From Mesorhizobium tamadayense (GTDB taxonomy: Bacteria > Pseudomonadota > Alphaproteobacteria > Rhizobiales > Rhizobiaceae): a stretch of DNA of 64,000 bases. A model generated the notes under the pieces. It saw nothing but the letters and a program-made list of their open reading frames with translations. It was not told the DNA's origin and did no database searches. Both the position numbers and the translations under genes were made by a program. Where the stretch lies: NCBI RefSeq assembly GCF_003863365.1, contig NZ_RQXT01000030.1, positions 22,728 through 86,727 on the forward strand. Direction: 5' to 3'. Below, piece by piece: positions 36,343-45,263 of the stretch (its first letter is position 1; the number at the start of each line of letters is the position of its first letter).

Positions 36343-37995
36343 ATGACTGATTTCGATGCGCCGTCGTCTACTTTACCTTGGAGCGAAGCCGACGAGATCA
36401 TTTCGCTCTACCAGGATGCCAGACTTATCGGCTGTTCCGCAGCACTCGGGCGAAAATATCAGATCGCCGCATCATTGCAGGCGACAATATGGGACGTTTA
36501 TCCAGAGCTCTTGGGTTCTCGCCATAAGTTGGCGGTAGAATCGGTGCTTGCCACCGGTTTGCCCCGAAGCATCGATATCCCTGGCCCGTCGGGGACTAGT
36601 CGGAAACTCTTCATCTTTCGCGCGGAACGTGGCCTCGGGATATTCGAGACGAGCGAGGCCTTGGCCCGGCCGCATGCGCCAAACTCCGAGAGCGAAGAGC
36701 GTGTTCTGCTTCTCCACCAGGCAACGCATGATGTTTTGACGGGGTTGCCGAATCGGCGGCAATTTAGTGAGGACTTATGTAGCGACCTGCCGGTGCTACA
36801 CGGCGCGAACAGACTGGCGCTAATGCAAATTGACCTTGATGACTTCAAGCCCGTCAATGACACGCTTGGACACGCTGCGGGAGATCTGGTGCTGCAGGGA
36901 ACAGCAAAGCGACTTCAAACTTTGCTCGGTGATGGAGAGCTTGCCTATCGGCTGGCCGGCGATGAGTTCGCCGTCATTCAGCGCGGCGGAGTACAGCCCG
37001 CCGAGGCCGAGGGCTTGGCTGACTTGATTGTAAATGCCTTCAAAGAGCCGTTCACCGTTGACGGCATTGATGTGTTTGTCGGTACGAGCATAGGCATCGC
37101 AATTGCGCCCGAAGACGGGAATGACGGCGAGCAGTTGATGAAGGCTGCGGATATCGCCCTTTATGCTGCGAAGAACGAGGGACGTGGGCGCGCCAGAACG
37201 TTCAACCGCTCCATGCTCATTATGTTGGAACAGCGCGAGATGCTGAGACGCAGTCTGCGAGTGGCGTTGCAGGAACAGCAATTCTTCATCGAATACCAGC
37301 CGATGGCAGAATCCGGATCCATAGTTGGCTTCGAGGCGCTTCTCCGGTGGCAGCACCCTTTCGCCGGGATCATCCCGCCAAGCATGTTCATACCCATGGC
37401 GGAAGCAGATGGGCTTATGGGAGAGATCGGTGAATGGGTGCTTGAGCAAGCCTGCCGGCAAGCAGTCACATGGCCAGCGCATTTCACAGTCGCGGTGAAC
37501 TTGTCGCCGGCTGAATTCCTGCGTAAGGGTTTGACCGATCGGGTGGCCCAAATCCTTGATTCCGCTGGCCTCCCACCTGAGCACCTGGAACTGGAAATTA
37601 CCGAGTCGGTCCTGCTCGAACGCACGACCAACAATCTCGACACCCTTCATACGCTAGAGGTACTGGGAGTCCGCATCTCTCTCGATGACTTCGGCACGCG
37701 CTATTCTTCATTGGCGTATCTAAAGAACTTCCCCTTCGACACGATCAAGATCGACAGATACTTCATTAAAGACGTCGAAACCGACGTCAAAAGCCAGGCG
37801 ATCGTCCGCTCCATCATTGCCCTTGCTCACGGCTTGGGAATGCGGGTTACGGCGGAGGGTGTCGAGAACGCGCACCAGGCAGCCTGGCTTCGAAAGAGAG
37901 GGTGTGATCGGTTACAGGGCAATTTGTTGAGTACCCCTATGAGCGCTGAATCGATTCATGATTTCCTTCTAATATCGTCGCTGGCGACTCGATAG
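36343..37995 (+). CDS. GGDEF-EAL c-di-GMP turnover protein
   Basis: 550 residues, cytoplasmic, with no membrane helix. Residues 1-115 form a short PAS-like sensor. The GGDEF domain begins DVLTGLPNRRQF at 130 and has AGDEF at 205-209 instead of GGDEF; the RxxD inhibitory site is absent. The EAL domain has EALLRW at 331, NLSP, ITES, DDFGTRYSS, IKIDRYF and EGVEN, so phosphodiesterase residues are present. The last motif is CDRLQGNLLSTPM instead of the usual QGYLFSRPM. It may mainly degrade c-di-GMP; AGDEF cyclases can be active. Confidence 0.9.
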   Translation: MTDFDAPSSTLPWSEADEIISLYQDARLIGCSAALGRKYQIAASLQATIWDVYPELLGSRHKLAVESVLATGLPRSIDIPGPSGTSRKLFIFRAERGLGIFETSEALARPHAPNSESEERVLLLHQATHDVLTGLPNRRQFSEDLCSDLPVLHGANRLALMQIDLDDFKPVNDTLGHAAGDLVLQGTAKRLQTLLGDGELAYRLAGDEFAVIQRGGVQPAEAEGLADLIVNAFKEPFTVDGIDVFVGTSIGIAIAPEDGNDGEQLMKAADIALYAAKNEGRGRARTFNRSMLIMLEQREMLRRSLRVALQEQQFFIEYQPMAESGSIVGFEALLRWQHPFAGIIPPSMFIPMAEADGLMGEIGEWVLEQACRQAVTWPAHFTVAVNLSPAEFLRKGLTDRVAQILDSAGLPPEHLELEITESVLLERTTNNLDTLHTLEVLGVRISLDDFGTRYSSLAYLKNFPFDTIKIDRYFIKDVETDVKSQAIVRSIIALAHGLGMRVTAEGVENAHQAAWLRKRGCDRLQGNLLSTPMSAESIHDFLLISSLATR

Positions 37996-38001
37996 GTAGC
38001 G

Positions 38002-38183
38002 GGCTTGCAGAGCGCGGTGAAACTGGCGGTGTGCGCCAGCGTCCGCCCGCGCGGTTCTCCGGCCATTCGCTGCGCGCCGGGCTCGCCTCGTCGGCCCGAT
38101 TTGATGAGCGCTATGTGCTAAAGCATCTCGGCCATGCGTCGCCCCACCGGTTCCGCGTCGAATCTCACCAAGCCTCGAGGTAG
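38002..38183 (+). pseudogene. Chimeric tyrosine recombinase remnant
   Basis: The first 45 bases encode GLQSAVKLAVCASVRPRG, the same internal segment as copies 1 and 2 (GLQSAxKLAxRASARPRG). It then changes frame to FSGHSLRAGLASSARFDERY and VLKHLGHAS, which is the tail of the other recombinase type seen at 15886-16311. The nucleophile tyrosine segment is deleted. Two families are thus fused in 180 bases next to a RES/Xre pair. Confidence 0.7.
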
Positions 38184-38202
38184 GCGACAGAAAGCCCCAT
38201 CG

Positions 38203-38685
38203 TTATGCGCCAAACAGCCGCCGGTCCCAGTAGACGGGCTGGTGCAGACTTGTCTGGATCCTTGAAAACTGCGGATGCGCCGGATTGATCAGCACATTGC
38301 AATCGAGACGCGCCACGACACTCGGCACCAGCAGGATGACGCTGCGCCGTTCTAAACACCAGGTTTCGCCAAATCCCTTGCTCACCGTCGCCGGCATCGT
38401 GTCCCAGCCGGGCAGTGACGGCTGGGAAAAGACCTCGTAAGTCAGGCCGCGCGGGATTGTGATTTCGACGTAGTGCTGGTTGGGCGGAAGTCGGCCGCTG
38501 CCATGCACCAGCTTTTCCAACAGGGCCGTCGAATAGTGCTCGCTGGTGTAGATGATAGGACTTCCAGCCGTGTTCCATCGCCCTGGCGCGATTGTCGAGC
38601 CGGTCGCGTCGAAGATCGGGTAGGTGCCGGCCGGATCGCCGATACGAAAGGACGATAGCGTGCGATCGAGAGTCTGCGCCGTCAC
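38203..38685 (-). CDS. RES-domain toxin
   Basis: 160 residues with the full RES pattern: FRIGDPAGTYPIFDATGSTI, APGRWNTAGSPIIYTSEHYS, ALLEKLVHGSGRLPPNQHYV and ETWCLERRSVILLVPSVVAR ending NPAHPQFSRI. RES toxins deplete NAD. Start ATG 38685 overlaps the antitoxin stop by 4 bases. Apparently intact, unlike the RES gene at 23989-24596, which belongs to a different subgroup. Confidence 0.9.
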   Translation of the reverse strand: MTAQTLDRTLSSFRIGDPAGTYPIFDATGSTIAPGRWNTAGSPIIYTSEHYSTALLEKLVHGSGRLPPNQHYVEITIPRGLTYEVFSQPSLPGWDTMPATVSKGFGETWCLERRSVILLVPSVVARLDCNVLINPAHPQFSRIQTSLHQPVYWDRRLFGA

Positions 38686-39113
38686 GCAGCACTGCCGTAC
38701 TTCAGACTTGCGAGGATATCGACCACCATTTCGGCGCCGAACTCGCTCAGGATAACCACGTCGATCGGTCGCTTGTCCTCGATCATCGGGTGCGGCCGAA
38801 ACAAGAAGTCGCGCGCTTCCTCTTCGTTCTGCCAGACATCGACAGCAAGACCCCAGACGCGCGCCACGCGGGCCAATCGTGTGCCCTCGTCCGGCGAGAG
38901 ACGATGTACCGTCTTGCGCCGCTCGTAGGTCGCCTTGGGGATCAGCCGGTATTTGAACTGAGCATCGCCAGGTGCCAGAAGATGCGCAACGCGCTCGAGC
39001 GCCCCGATGGGAAGTCCATTCTCGATCCGGGAGATCAGCCCGAAAGGCGACCGTGACGCCACCTCTTTAACGGGCAGCCCCAACACGTCGGCGACATTTC
39101 CGAACGCTAGCAT
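38682..39113 (-). CDS. Xre/MbcA/ParS-family antitoxin
   Basis: 143 residues from ATG 39113 (GGAGAGTGAA ribosome site). An N-terminal helical part reads VADVLGLPVKEVASRSPFG and the C-terminal toxin-binding part has RLARVARVWGLAVDVWQNEE EARDFL and RPIDVVILSEFGAEMVVDIL. It is the partner of the RES toxin immediately downstream and likely autorepresses the operon. Confidence 0.85.
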   Translation of the reverse strand: MLAFGNVADVLGLPVKEVASRSPFGLISRIENGLPIGALERVAHLLAPGDAQFKYRLIPKATYERRKTVHRLSPDEGTRLARVARVWGLAVDVWQNEEEARDFLFRPHPMIEDKRPIDVVILSEFGAEMVVDILASLKYGSAA

Positions 39114-39324
39114 TTCACTCTCCATTCCATTTGAGGCAAAATATAGCCTCACTTGATGTGCCATGCAAGCCCCGCATCAGCGCGAACCGATCCGCCAACG
39201 GTTACCCTGTCATCTTTGCTTCTGACCGTTCGCTCGCAATGCCGCCATCAGCATCGGCCCGACCGAAAACTGCCCTGCCCTCGCCTTCTCGGTTAGAACG
39301 CGCAGATAGCCGCCAGCTGAATCG

Positions 39325-39576
39325 ATGTGCTGTGCCCGATGCAGAATGCAACGCGCCCGCATCAGCCGCTCCACCCTGACAAAGGTTGAGAAGGGAGATG
39401 AGTCCGTCGCGCTCGGCATCTACGCTGCCGTTCTGTTCGTCCTAGGGCTGGTAGAGGGTCTCGGCAACCTTGCCGACCCTGCCATGGATTCCCTCGGCCA
39501 GTCGATCGAGGAACGCAACCTGCCCAAGCGTGTGCGCCTACGCACCAGCAGGACGCCTGGAGACGGCGATGACTGA
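39325..39576 (+). pseudogene. HipB-like Xre antitoxin, N-terminus degraded
   Basis: The useful part reads RISRSTLTKVEKGDESVALG, IYAAVLFVLGLVEGLGNLAD and DSLGQSIEERNLPKRVR, the second half of a HipB-like HTH. The expected first helices before ISRSTL are scrambled. It overlaps the hipA-like start by 8 bases, as in intact hipBA operons. Confidence 0.65.
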
Positions 39577-40228
39577 CCGGCTCGCCTATGTTTATGCGGA
39601 CCTTGAAGGCACCCCGCACCTGGTGGGCTGCCTCTACGCGCATAACAACACGGGCAAGGAGACAGCCACATTTGAGTATGAGGCTGACTGGCTCGCCAAT
39701 CCGCTGCGATACGCGCTCGAACCTGCGCTGGCCCTTGGCAAAGGCCAGTACCATACGCCCCGGAAGCTGTTCGGCTCGCTCGGCGATTCCGCCCCTGACC
39801 GCTGGGGCCGGAGGCTGATGAAGCGGGCGGAGGCGCGCCGCGCGGAAGCCGACAAGACCAAGGCCCGCACCCTCAATGAGATGGACTATCTCCTGATGGT
39901 CAACGACGAGACGCGCCAGGGCGCGCTGCGCTTTGCCAACGAGCCGAGCGCCCCGTTTCGGGCGCATGACGGCGCGCCTGTTCCCCCGCTCATCAATCTC
40001 CCGAAGCTCCTTTCCGCAACAGATGCGCTGCTGGAGGATGTGGAGACCGCGGCCGAACATCGCAAGGGGGTCAACCGGCTGATCGCCTGCGTGAGCGCGA
40101 CCCGTAGATTGGAATGCGAACTGAGCCAGGCTGTGGCGAGATATAGCGCGCCCGCACTTTACCTGCCCGCTCGCCGAACCGCAGTGATGCAGACAAAAAT
40201 AGCAATCTCAGTCAATCACTTGCAGTAA
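39569..40228 (+). pseudogene. HipA-like kinase toxin, C-terminally truncated
   Basis: From ATG 39569 the frame shows the HipA N-terminal domain: YANPL-like WLANPLRYALEPALALGKGQ and LFGSLGDSAPDRWGRRLMKR, then MDYLLMVNDETRQGALRFAN. After about residue 165 the expected ATP-binding loop and catalytic lobe (400+ residues in full HipA) are missing, replaced by 50 unrelated residues. It cannot be an active kinase. Confidence 0.75.
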
Positions 40229-40358
40229 TTTCATCTGCGCAGTAGGTTGCTTGTCCAAGCACATGCCTGGGACGGTGCGGTAATTCTATCCGCACGGCTC
40301 ATAGTGGAGCACCAACGTCCGGCCTTAGAATTCTTTTCCCTGCGTCGGACGCAGGAGG

Positions 40359-40589
40359 TTGTGCTTGTCTCGAAATTCTTATCCTCATCTTGGCTATTAT
40401 GTGCCTGGCCAATCGTTTGGCGCCGGAACCAGTGAGATTGTCGAAGGTTCGATAGCTCAACACGCGGCTGAACTTTACGGCAGTGATGCCTCTACCGCTG
40501 TAGCATTCTGCGCGCTTGGGGCGTGGTTCGAAAACAAAAAGGACGAGTACAGCTTCTGGCTTCGGGTCTTTCGTCGCTTGCGCCATTGA
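40359..40589 (+). CDS. Small conserved hypothetical protein
   Basis: Up to 76 residues. The core IVEGSIAQHAAELYGSDAST followed by AVAFCALGAWFENKKDEYSF and WLRVFRRL is a helical pattern I associate with small rhizobial proteins. A GCAGGAGG site precedes TTG codons at 40359 and 40365; the second has better spacing. Function unknown. Nothing is visible in 40229-40358. Confidence 0.5.
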   Translation: MCLSRNSYPHLGYYVPGQSFGAGTSEIVEGSIAQHAAELYGSDASTAVAFCALGAWFENKKDEYSFWLRVFRRLRH

Positions 40590-40648
40590 GGTTTGCGCCT
40601 GCCGTGTGATCGAAGATGAAGCCTAGCCTGATGCGAGCGGTCTAGGCG

Positions 40649-41356
40649 TCAAGGCAAACGAGGATCGCCGGACGACACCTCAGCAGCCAGGGCATATCCA
40701 TGTGAGCGTACGGTTCTGATCAGATCCGGTCCAAACTTCTTGAGCGCACTGCGTATGTGGCCCATGTGGATATCTACCGTCCTCGGTTCGACTTCAGCTT
40801 CCCACGACCAGCACGCCGTGATCAAAGTCTCCCGGGACTGAACGATCTCGGGATTTTTGAGAAGGTGCCGCAGAAGCCGAAACTGCAGGGCCGTCAACGG
40901 CACGTCATGACCGTTCCGCCGCACTTTCACAGTTGTCGAATCCATCTCCAGATCTGCAAATCGCAACAGTGTTTCGGCGGATCTGGTGCCGTCTTTCGTG
41001 ACTACTGCTTCCACCCGCAAGCGGCGAAGGAATTGGATGAGGCGAGATGGGTTGAACGGTCGTGTCAGGACGAGATCGGCGTCGGCTACCCCATTTCCGA
41101 ATCCCCGTGGCGCCGCGGGCTGATTTGAAAGCACAATGAAGCTGACTTGCTGGTGCTTGGCCCTGAGCGAATGAAGGTCCACACGGGTGGTGGAGTTGTC
41201 GATGACTATCGCTCGGACAGGGCCATTGGAAACCAACTTCAGGATGTCATCGGTCCCGCTTGCGAGTGAAGCGACGAATCCTTCGGTCGCCAGGACGTGC
41301 TGGAGAAGCAGGAACAGCTGCGCATCGCGAGAACAGATCAGTATGCGAAATTCCAT
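40649..41356 (-). CDS. OmpR/PhoB-type response regulator with atypical receiver
   Basis: 235 residues from ATG 41356 (GGAGGGCAGG ribosome site). The receiver keeps D53 in VIDNST, but the N-terminal acidic pair is reduced to D11 and the conserved lysine is arginine (LTRPF). The C-terminal winged helix is canonical: VPLTALQFRLLRHLLKNPEI, TVDIHMGHIRSALKKFGPDL, IRTVRSHGYAL. No histidine kinase is encoded nearby, so it may work without phosphorylation. It lies 15 bases after the SDR gene. Confidence 0.88.
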   Translation of the reverse strand: MEFRILICSRDAQLFLLLQHVLATEGFVASLASGTDDILKLVSNGPVRAIVIDNSTTRVDLHSLRAKHQQVSFIVLSNQPAAPRGFGNGVADADLVLTRPFNPSRLIQFLRRLRVEAVVTKDGTRSAETLLRFADLEMDSTTVKVRRNGHDVPLTALQFRLLRHLLKNPEIVQSRETLITACWSWEAEVEPRTVDIHMGHIRSALKKFGPDLIRTVRSHGYALAAEVSSGDPRLP

Positions 41357-41370
41357 CCTGCCCTCCGGCC

Positions 41371-42144
41371 TCACAGCGGAGCAAACTCTCCGCCGTTGAC
41401 GTCCAGGGTCGCGCCGTTGATGAAACCGGCGCTGTCGGAAACGAGGAAGCGAATTGCGGCGGCGACGTCGTCGGGCTTGCCGAGGCGCCCGACCGGAATG
41501 CGGGCAAGGGCCGCCCTATTGGTTTCGCTATCGGGCGGTCCGGCCATGTCAGTGGCAATGCGACCGGGTGCCACGAGATTGACGGTGATATCCCGACCGG
41601 CATTATTGGCTACGAGCACCCTGGTCAAGCCCGAGAGCGCCGATTTCGAGGTGACGTAAGCGGCCCCAGCGATCCTGGGAATGGTGCGACCGGCAACCGA
41701 GCCCACCAGGACGATGCGACCGAACCCTTGTTCGATCATGTGTGGCAGGACCGCCTGGCAGCATAGCATCGCCCCGGTGACATTGACGGCGTGCACCAAC
41801 TGCCATTCGTCAGGCGAGACGTCGACAAAAGGCGTCGCACCGCCAGGTCCCTTTGGTGATATGCCCGCGCTGTAGACGAGGATGTCCGGCATTGACCAAA
41901 GGCTCGCCAGCTCATGGAAGAACCTCAGTATCTGAGAGCGATCCGTCACATCGACGGTTCGGCCCAGAATGTTCCCAGCACGATCGTGCACCGACAGCTT
42001 CTCTTTTGCCGATTCAACATGCTCAGAACTTTGACCAAACAAGGCGACTTTGATGCTCTGCTCCAGCAGGCTCGAGACCGTCGCCAGGCCAATGCCCGAG
42101 CTGCCGCCAGCCACGACGGCAACGCGTTGAGGAAGGTCCGTCAT
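41371..42144 (-). CDS. Short-chain dehydrogenase/reductase (SDR)
   Basis: 257 residues. Cofactor loop GGSSGIG at 13-19, NAG-type motif as YSAG at 91-94, and catalytic S149, Y163, K167 (AYVTSKSAL). The C-terminal region GRLGKPDDVAAAIRFLVSDS is classical FabG-like. It overlaps the ThDP-enzyme gene by 4 bases. It should oxidise or reduce the product of the upstream aminotransferase/ThDP steps. Substrate unknown. Confidence 0.9.
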   Translation of the reverse strand: MTDLPQRVAVVAGGSSGIGLATVSSLLEQSIKVALFGQSSEHVESAKEKLSVHDRAGNILGRTVDVTDRSQILRFFHELASLWSMPDILVYSAGISPKGPGGATPFVDVSPDEWQLVHAVNVTGAMLCCQAVLPHMIEQGFGRIVLVGSVAGRTIPRIAGAAYVTSKSALSGLTRVLVANNAGRDITVNLVAPGRIATDMAGPPDSETNRAALARIPVGRLGKPDDVAAAIRFLVSDSAGFINGATLDVNGGEFAPL

Positions 42145-43856
42145 GCCGCCTTGTCCATCTCTGCAAACAGGGACAAAGGCGGATGCGCGTCCGGGTCCGT
42201 CATCACCTCGATGAGAAGTGGTCCACCACCCTCTATCCCGCGTTTCAAGGCCGGGGCGAGCTCTGCCGGATCAGCGACGCGAATGGAAGGGCAGCCACAG
42301 GCTTTCGCTATGCCGGCATGATCCACGGCCGAGAAATGACACGCCGAGGTGTAGCTGCCGAACTTCACGGTTTCGGCGTCGCGCTGAAAACCCAGTATTC
42401 CGTTGTTGAGAACGATGATCGTAACCGGCAGATTCATCCGCACCATCGTCTCGAGTTCCGCCCAGCTGTGCGCGAAACCGCCGTCTCCGACTACTGCCAC
42501 GACTGGACGATCGGGCCGAGCGGCCTTGGCGCCGAGTGCCAGCGGCAATCCCCAGCCCAGTCCGGCCAATCCCCGCGGTGTGATGAACCGCGCGCCGACG
42601 CGCGGTGCGCGCAGCTGCCCAAGGATCCACATCGAGGAATAGCTGGCATCCGCGACAATCGTGATGTCCCTTTCAAGAAATCGCTGTAGCCCCGCCATGA
42701 TACGTTGGGGCCGGATCGGCGACTGGGGCGATGTCCGTTGAGGTTCACATGCAAGCTCGAACTGCTCCCAGAAGGTAGCGATCTTTGCCTCAACCACCGC
42801 ACGCGAAACTTTTCGCTGTGTCAGGTCGCTCTTCGACAGCGCCTGCCGCAAGGCGGCCAGGGTCTCGGCTGCGTCGCCGACCAGGCGGGTTGCCTCATAG
42901 TTGCGGCCCACTTCGGTCGGGTCGATATCGATATGGACGATGCTGGCTGCCTTCGGAATCTGGCGCCAACTGTCGGTGCCGTTCTGATTGGTACGTGTGC
43001 CGACAAGCACGACGAGGTCGGCGTCCTCCATGAGTTGGAGGCTGTAGAAACCTAGCGAGCCCGGGCCAACGAGTGATCCAAGGACTCCGGCCGACAGCGG
43101 ATGGCGTTCGCTGACAGCGCCTTTTCCCATGTTGGTGGTGAAGACAGGAAGGCTTGCTTCTTCTTGTAGGCGTGCCAGTTCCTCGGCTGCTCCGCTGCAA
43201 TGGACACCGCCTCCGGCAACGATCACCGGCGAGAGCGCGCGGGCGATCTGTTCAGCGACGCGCCGCAGATCATTGTCCGATGGTCTCGAGTGATCGAGCG
43301 GCCAGCGTCCCAGGCAGCTGGCGCGTGATCGGCCTTGCTCAACCGCCGGCGATCGCAGCAAATCGGCAGGCAGAAGCAGGGCGGCCGGCCCGGATCGGCC
43401 GGACGTGGCGGCGGTAAATGCCGCATCGATATAGTCGTCGACCCGTTCCGCGACGGTCAGGCGTCTGACCCATTTCGTACAGGCCTGAAACAGGGCAATC
43501 TGGTCGAAGTCCTGGAAAGCATTACGATCGGTTTGGTCGCGTTCGACATCCTGGACAAGCGCTACAACAGGAATGCTTGCCTTGAGACACTCGGCCAATG
43601 GCGCCACCAGCAGGGCCGCCGCAGGGCCGTTTTGTGCCGCAACCACACCGACCTTGCCGGAGAGCCGCGCATAGCCGTCGGACATGGCGCCACCCATGTT
43701 CTCCTGCCGATAGGCGATTTGACGAATGCCCCGCGCTTCGGCAGCCAGAATGATGGCCGAGGGCAAGCTCTGGGCAAAGATCATTTCCACACCGTGCCGC
43801 TTCAGCGCGTCCGCGATCCGATCAGCGACGGTGCCTTTGGTGAGAGCCGATTGCAT
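42141..43856 (-). CDS. Thiamine-diphosphate-dependent enzyme (acetolactate synthase-like)
   Basis: 571 residues with the three-domain POX/ALS layout. The activating glutamate is E52 in YRQENMGGAMSDGYAR. The central domain is near 190-330. The ThDP-Mg site is GDGGFAHSWAELETMVRMNL followed by VLNNGILGF. There is no adjacent regulatory subunit, and flanking genes are an aminotransferase and an SDR, so it is more likely a 2-keto acid decarboxylase or carboligase of a special pathway than the housekeeping acetolactate synthase. It shares one base with the aminotransferase stop. Confidence 0.85.
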   Translation of the reverse strand: MQSALTKGTVADRIADALKRHGVEMIFAQSLPSAIILAAEARGIRQIAYRQENMGGAMSDGYARLSGKVGVVAAQNGPAAALLVAPLAECLKASIPVVALVQDVERDQTDRNAFQDFDQIALFQACTKWVRRLTVAERVDDYIDAAFTAATSGRSGPAALLLPADLLRSPAVEQGRSRASCLGRWPLDHSRPSDNDLRRVAEQIARALSPVIVAGGGVHCSGAAEELARLQEEASLPVFTTNMGKGAVSERHPLSAGVLGSLVGPGSLGFYSLQLMEDADLVVLVGTRTNQNGTDSWRQIPKAASIVHIDIDPTEVGRNYEATRLVGDAAETLAALRQALSKSDLTQRKVSRAVVEAKIATFWEQFELACEPQRTSPQSPIRPQRIMAGLQRFLERDITIVADASYSSMWILGQLRAPRVGARFITPRGLAGLGWGLPLALGAKAARPDRPVVAVVGDGGFAHSWAELETMVRMNLPVTIIVLNNGILGFQRDAETVKFGSYTSACHFSAVDHAGIAKACGCPSIRVADPAELAPALKRGIEGGGPLLIEVMTDPDAHPPLSLFAEMDKAA

Positions 43857-45211
43857 TATCGCTTGTCTCCATCGCTTGGTTCACCTTGAGCAAGGAAATC
43901 ATCGAAGACGGCGACAATCCGGTCCATCTCCGCGGTCGTCATGGGTGTCGAAAGGCAGGCAGCTGCGCCGAACGGCAACAGGATTCCGTGGGCGAGGAAA
44001 TGCCGGCTCAATGCGCGCATGGTTGAAGCTTCCTGCGCCGACATCTGCGCTGCCCTGTAGTTTGCCGGCAGATCCTTCTTTGGGTGGACGCGGAACAACG
44101 ACGCGGCTCCAGAGACCGAAAACGGCACGCCCCTTTTTGAAATTACCTGCGCCAAACCGCTTCGCACCCGATCACCCAGTTCCTCCAAACGATCGAAGGC
44201 ACCCGGCGTCAAAGCTTCCATCGCGATCCGGCCAGCGATCATTGAGACAGGATTTGCAGAAAATGTGCCGCCCTGTGAGACGAGCGGCGCTTTGTCGTCG
44301 GCGCCAAAGACTGCCATGATGTCGGCTCGGCCGCCGACGGCGCCGATGGGAAAGCCGCCACCGATGATCTTGCCGGCGACCACCAGGTCGGGTTCCAGTC
44401 CGTAACGCGCCGAAGCGCCGGCAAAGCCCTGGCGCAAGTTGAGAACCTCGTCAGCAATGATGAGAATGCCGTGTTTGCGCGCCGTTGCGGAAAGTGCGGC
44501 AATGAAGTCAGCGGACGGGTGGAGTAGCCCGGCCCGGCTTGGCATTGGATCCACGAGGATCGCGGCTATGTCAGCCGCTACCGGAGCAATGGCCGCGTCG
44601 AGGCCCGAGGCGTCATTGAAATCAACGACAATCACGCTGTCGGCGATAGCCTTGGGCGCACCCGTGTAGCCGAGCTTCGGCAGGCGCCTGCCCGATACCC
44701 CACTCTCGCCGACACCGTTCTGGCCCGCCTCGGCCCAATCGTAGGCTCCGTGGTAGGCGCCTTCAAAGCGCACGATCGAAGAGCGTCCGGTGAAGGCCCG
44801 CGCGGCCTTGAGGGCATACATCACCGCTTCGGTCCCGCTGTTTACAAAGCGTACGTGCTCGACAGCAGGAATGCGCGACACCAGCAATTCGGCGAGCGCA
44901 ATTTCATGCTCCATGGGATTGGCAAAACACGTGCCCTGCCGCAGCACGTCTCCGATGGCTTCGACCACGGGGCCGAAGCCATGTCCGTGGATCAGGGTGG
45001 TGAAATTGTTGTTTAGATCGAGGAGCCGATTGCCGTCGACGTCAACAACATAGGCGCCCTCGCCTCTCTCAAGGTAAATTGGCAGGGGATCCTTTTCGAT
45101 AGTCGCCCGGCTAACGCCCGCGGGGAACACCCGCTGGCCGCGGCGATAGAGATTGGACGACCGGGCGCGATCAGGCGCCGGCCTTCCCGAATTGGCGTTC
45201 TGCGAGAGCAT
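43856..45211 (-). CDS. Class III aminotransferase, glutamate-1-semialdehyde aminomutase-like
   Basis: 451 residues from ATG 45211; the open frame extends 27 codons further but those are not family-like. PLP site: SGTEA at 125-129, DEV at 254-256 and Schiff-base K281 in VVAGKIIGGGFPIG. FSANPVSM is the usual second-subunit loop. HemL-like members outside haem synthesis act on omega-amino or beta-amino acids and amino-sugars. It starts a four-gene operon after an operator-like dyad. Confidence 0.88.
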   Translation of the reverse strand: MLSQNANSGRPAPDRARSSNLYRRGQRVFPAGVSRATIEKDPLPIYLERGEGAYVVDVDGNRLLDLNNNFTTLIHGHGFGPVVEAIGDVLRQGTCFANPMEHEIALAELLVSRIPAVEHVRFVNSGTEAVMYALKAARAFTGRSSIVRFEGAYHGAYDWAEAGQNGVGESGVSGRRLPKLGYTGAPKAIADSVIVVDFNDASGLDAAIAPVAADIAAILVDPMPSRAGLLHPSADFIAALSATARKHGILIIADEVLNLRQGFAGASARYGLEPDLVVAGKIIGGGFPIGAVGGRADIMAVFGADDKAPLVSQGGTFSANPVSMIAGRIAMEALTPGAFDRLEELGDRVRSGLAQVISKRGVPFSVSGAASLFRVHPKKDLPANYRAAQMSAQEASTMRALSRHFLAHGILLPFGAAACLSTPMTTAEMDRIVAVFDDFLAQGEPSDGDKR

Positions 45212-45263
45212 GGCTGGGACTTTCCGTGGGAATTCAGGTCCGCCTTCGTGCGAACTTCGCAAG

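Noticed and set aside
42141..43856. Calling the ThDP enzyme acetolactate synthase (ilvB) or sulfoacetaldehyde acetyltransferase
   Set aside because: No regulatory subunit, no valine pathway neighbours and no taurine genes; the family cannot be resolved further by eye.
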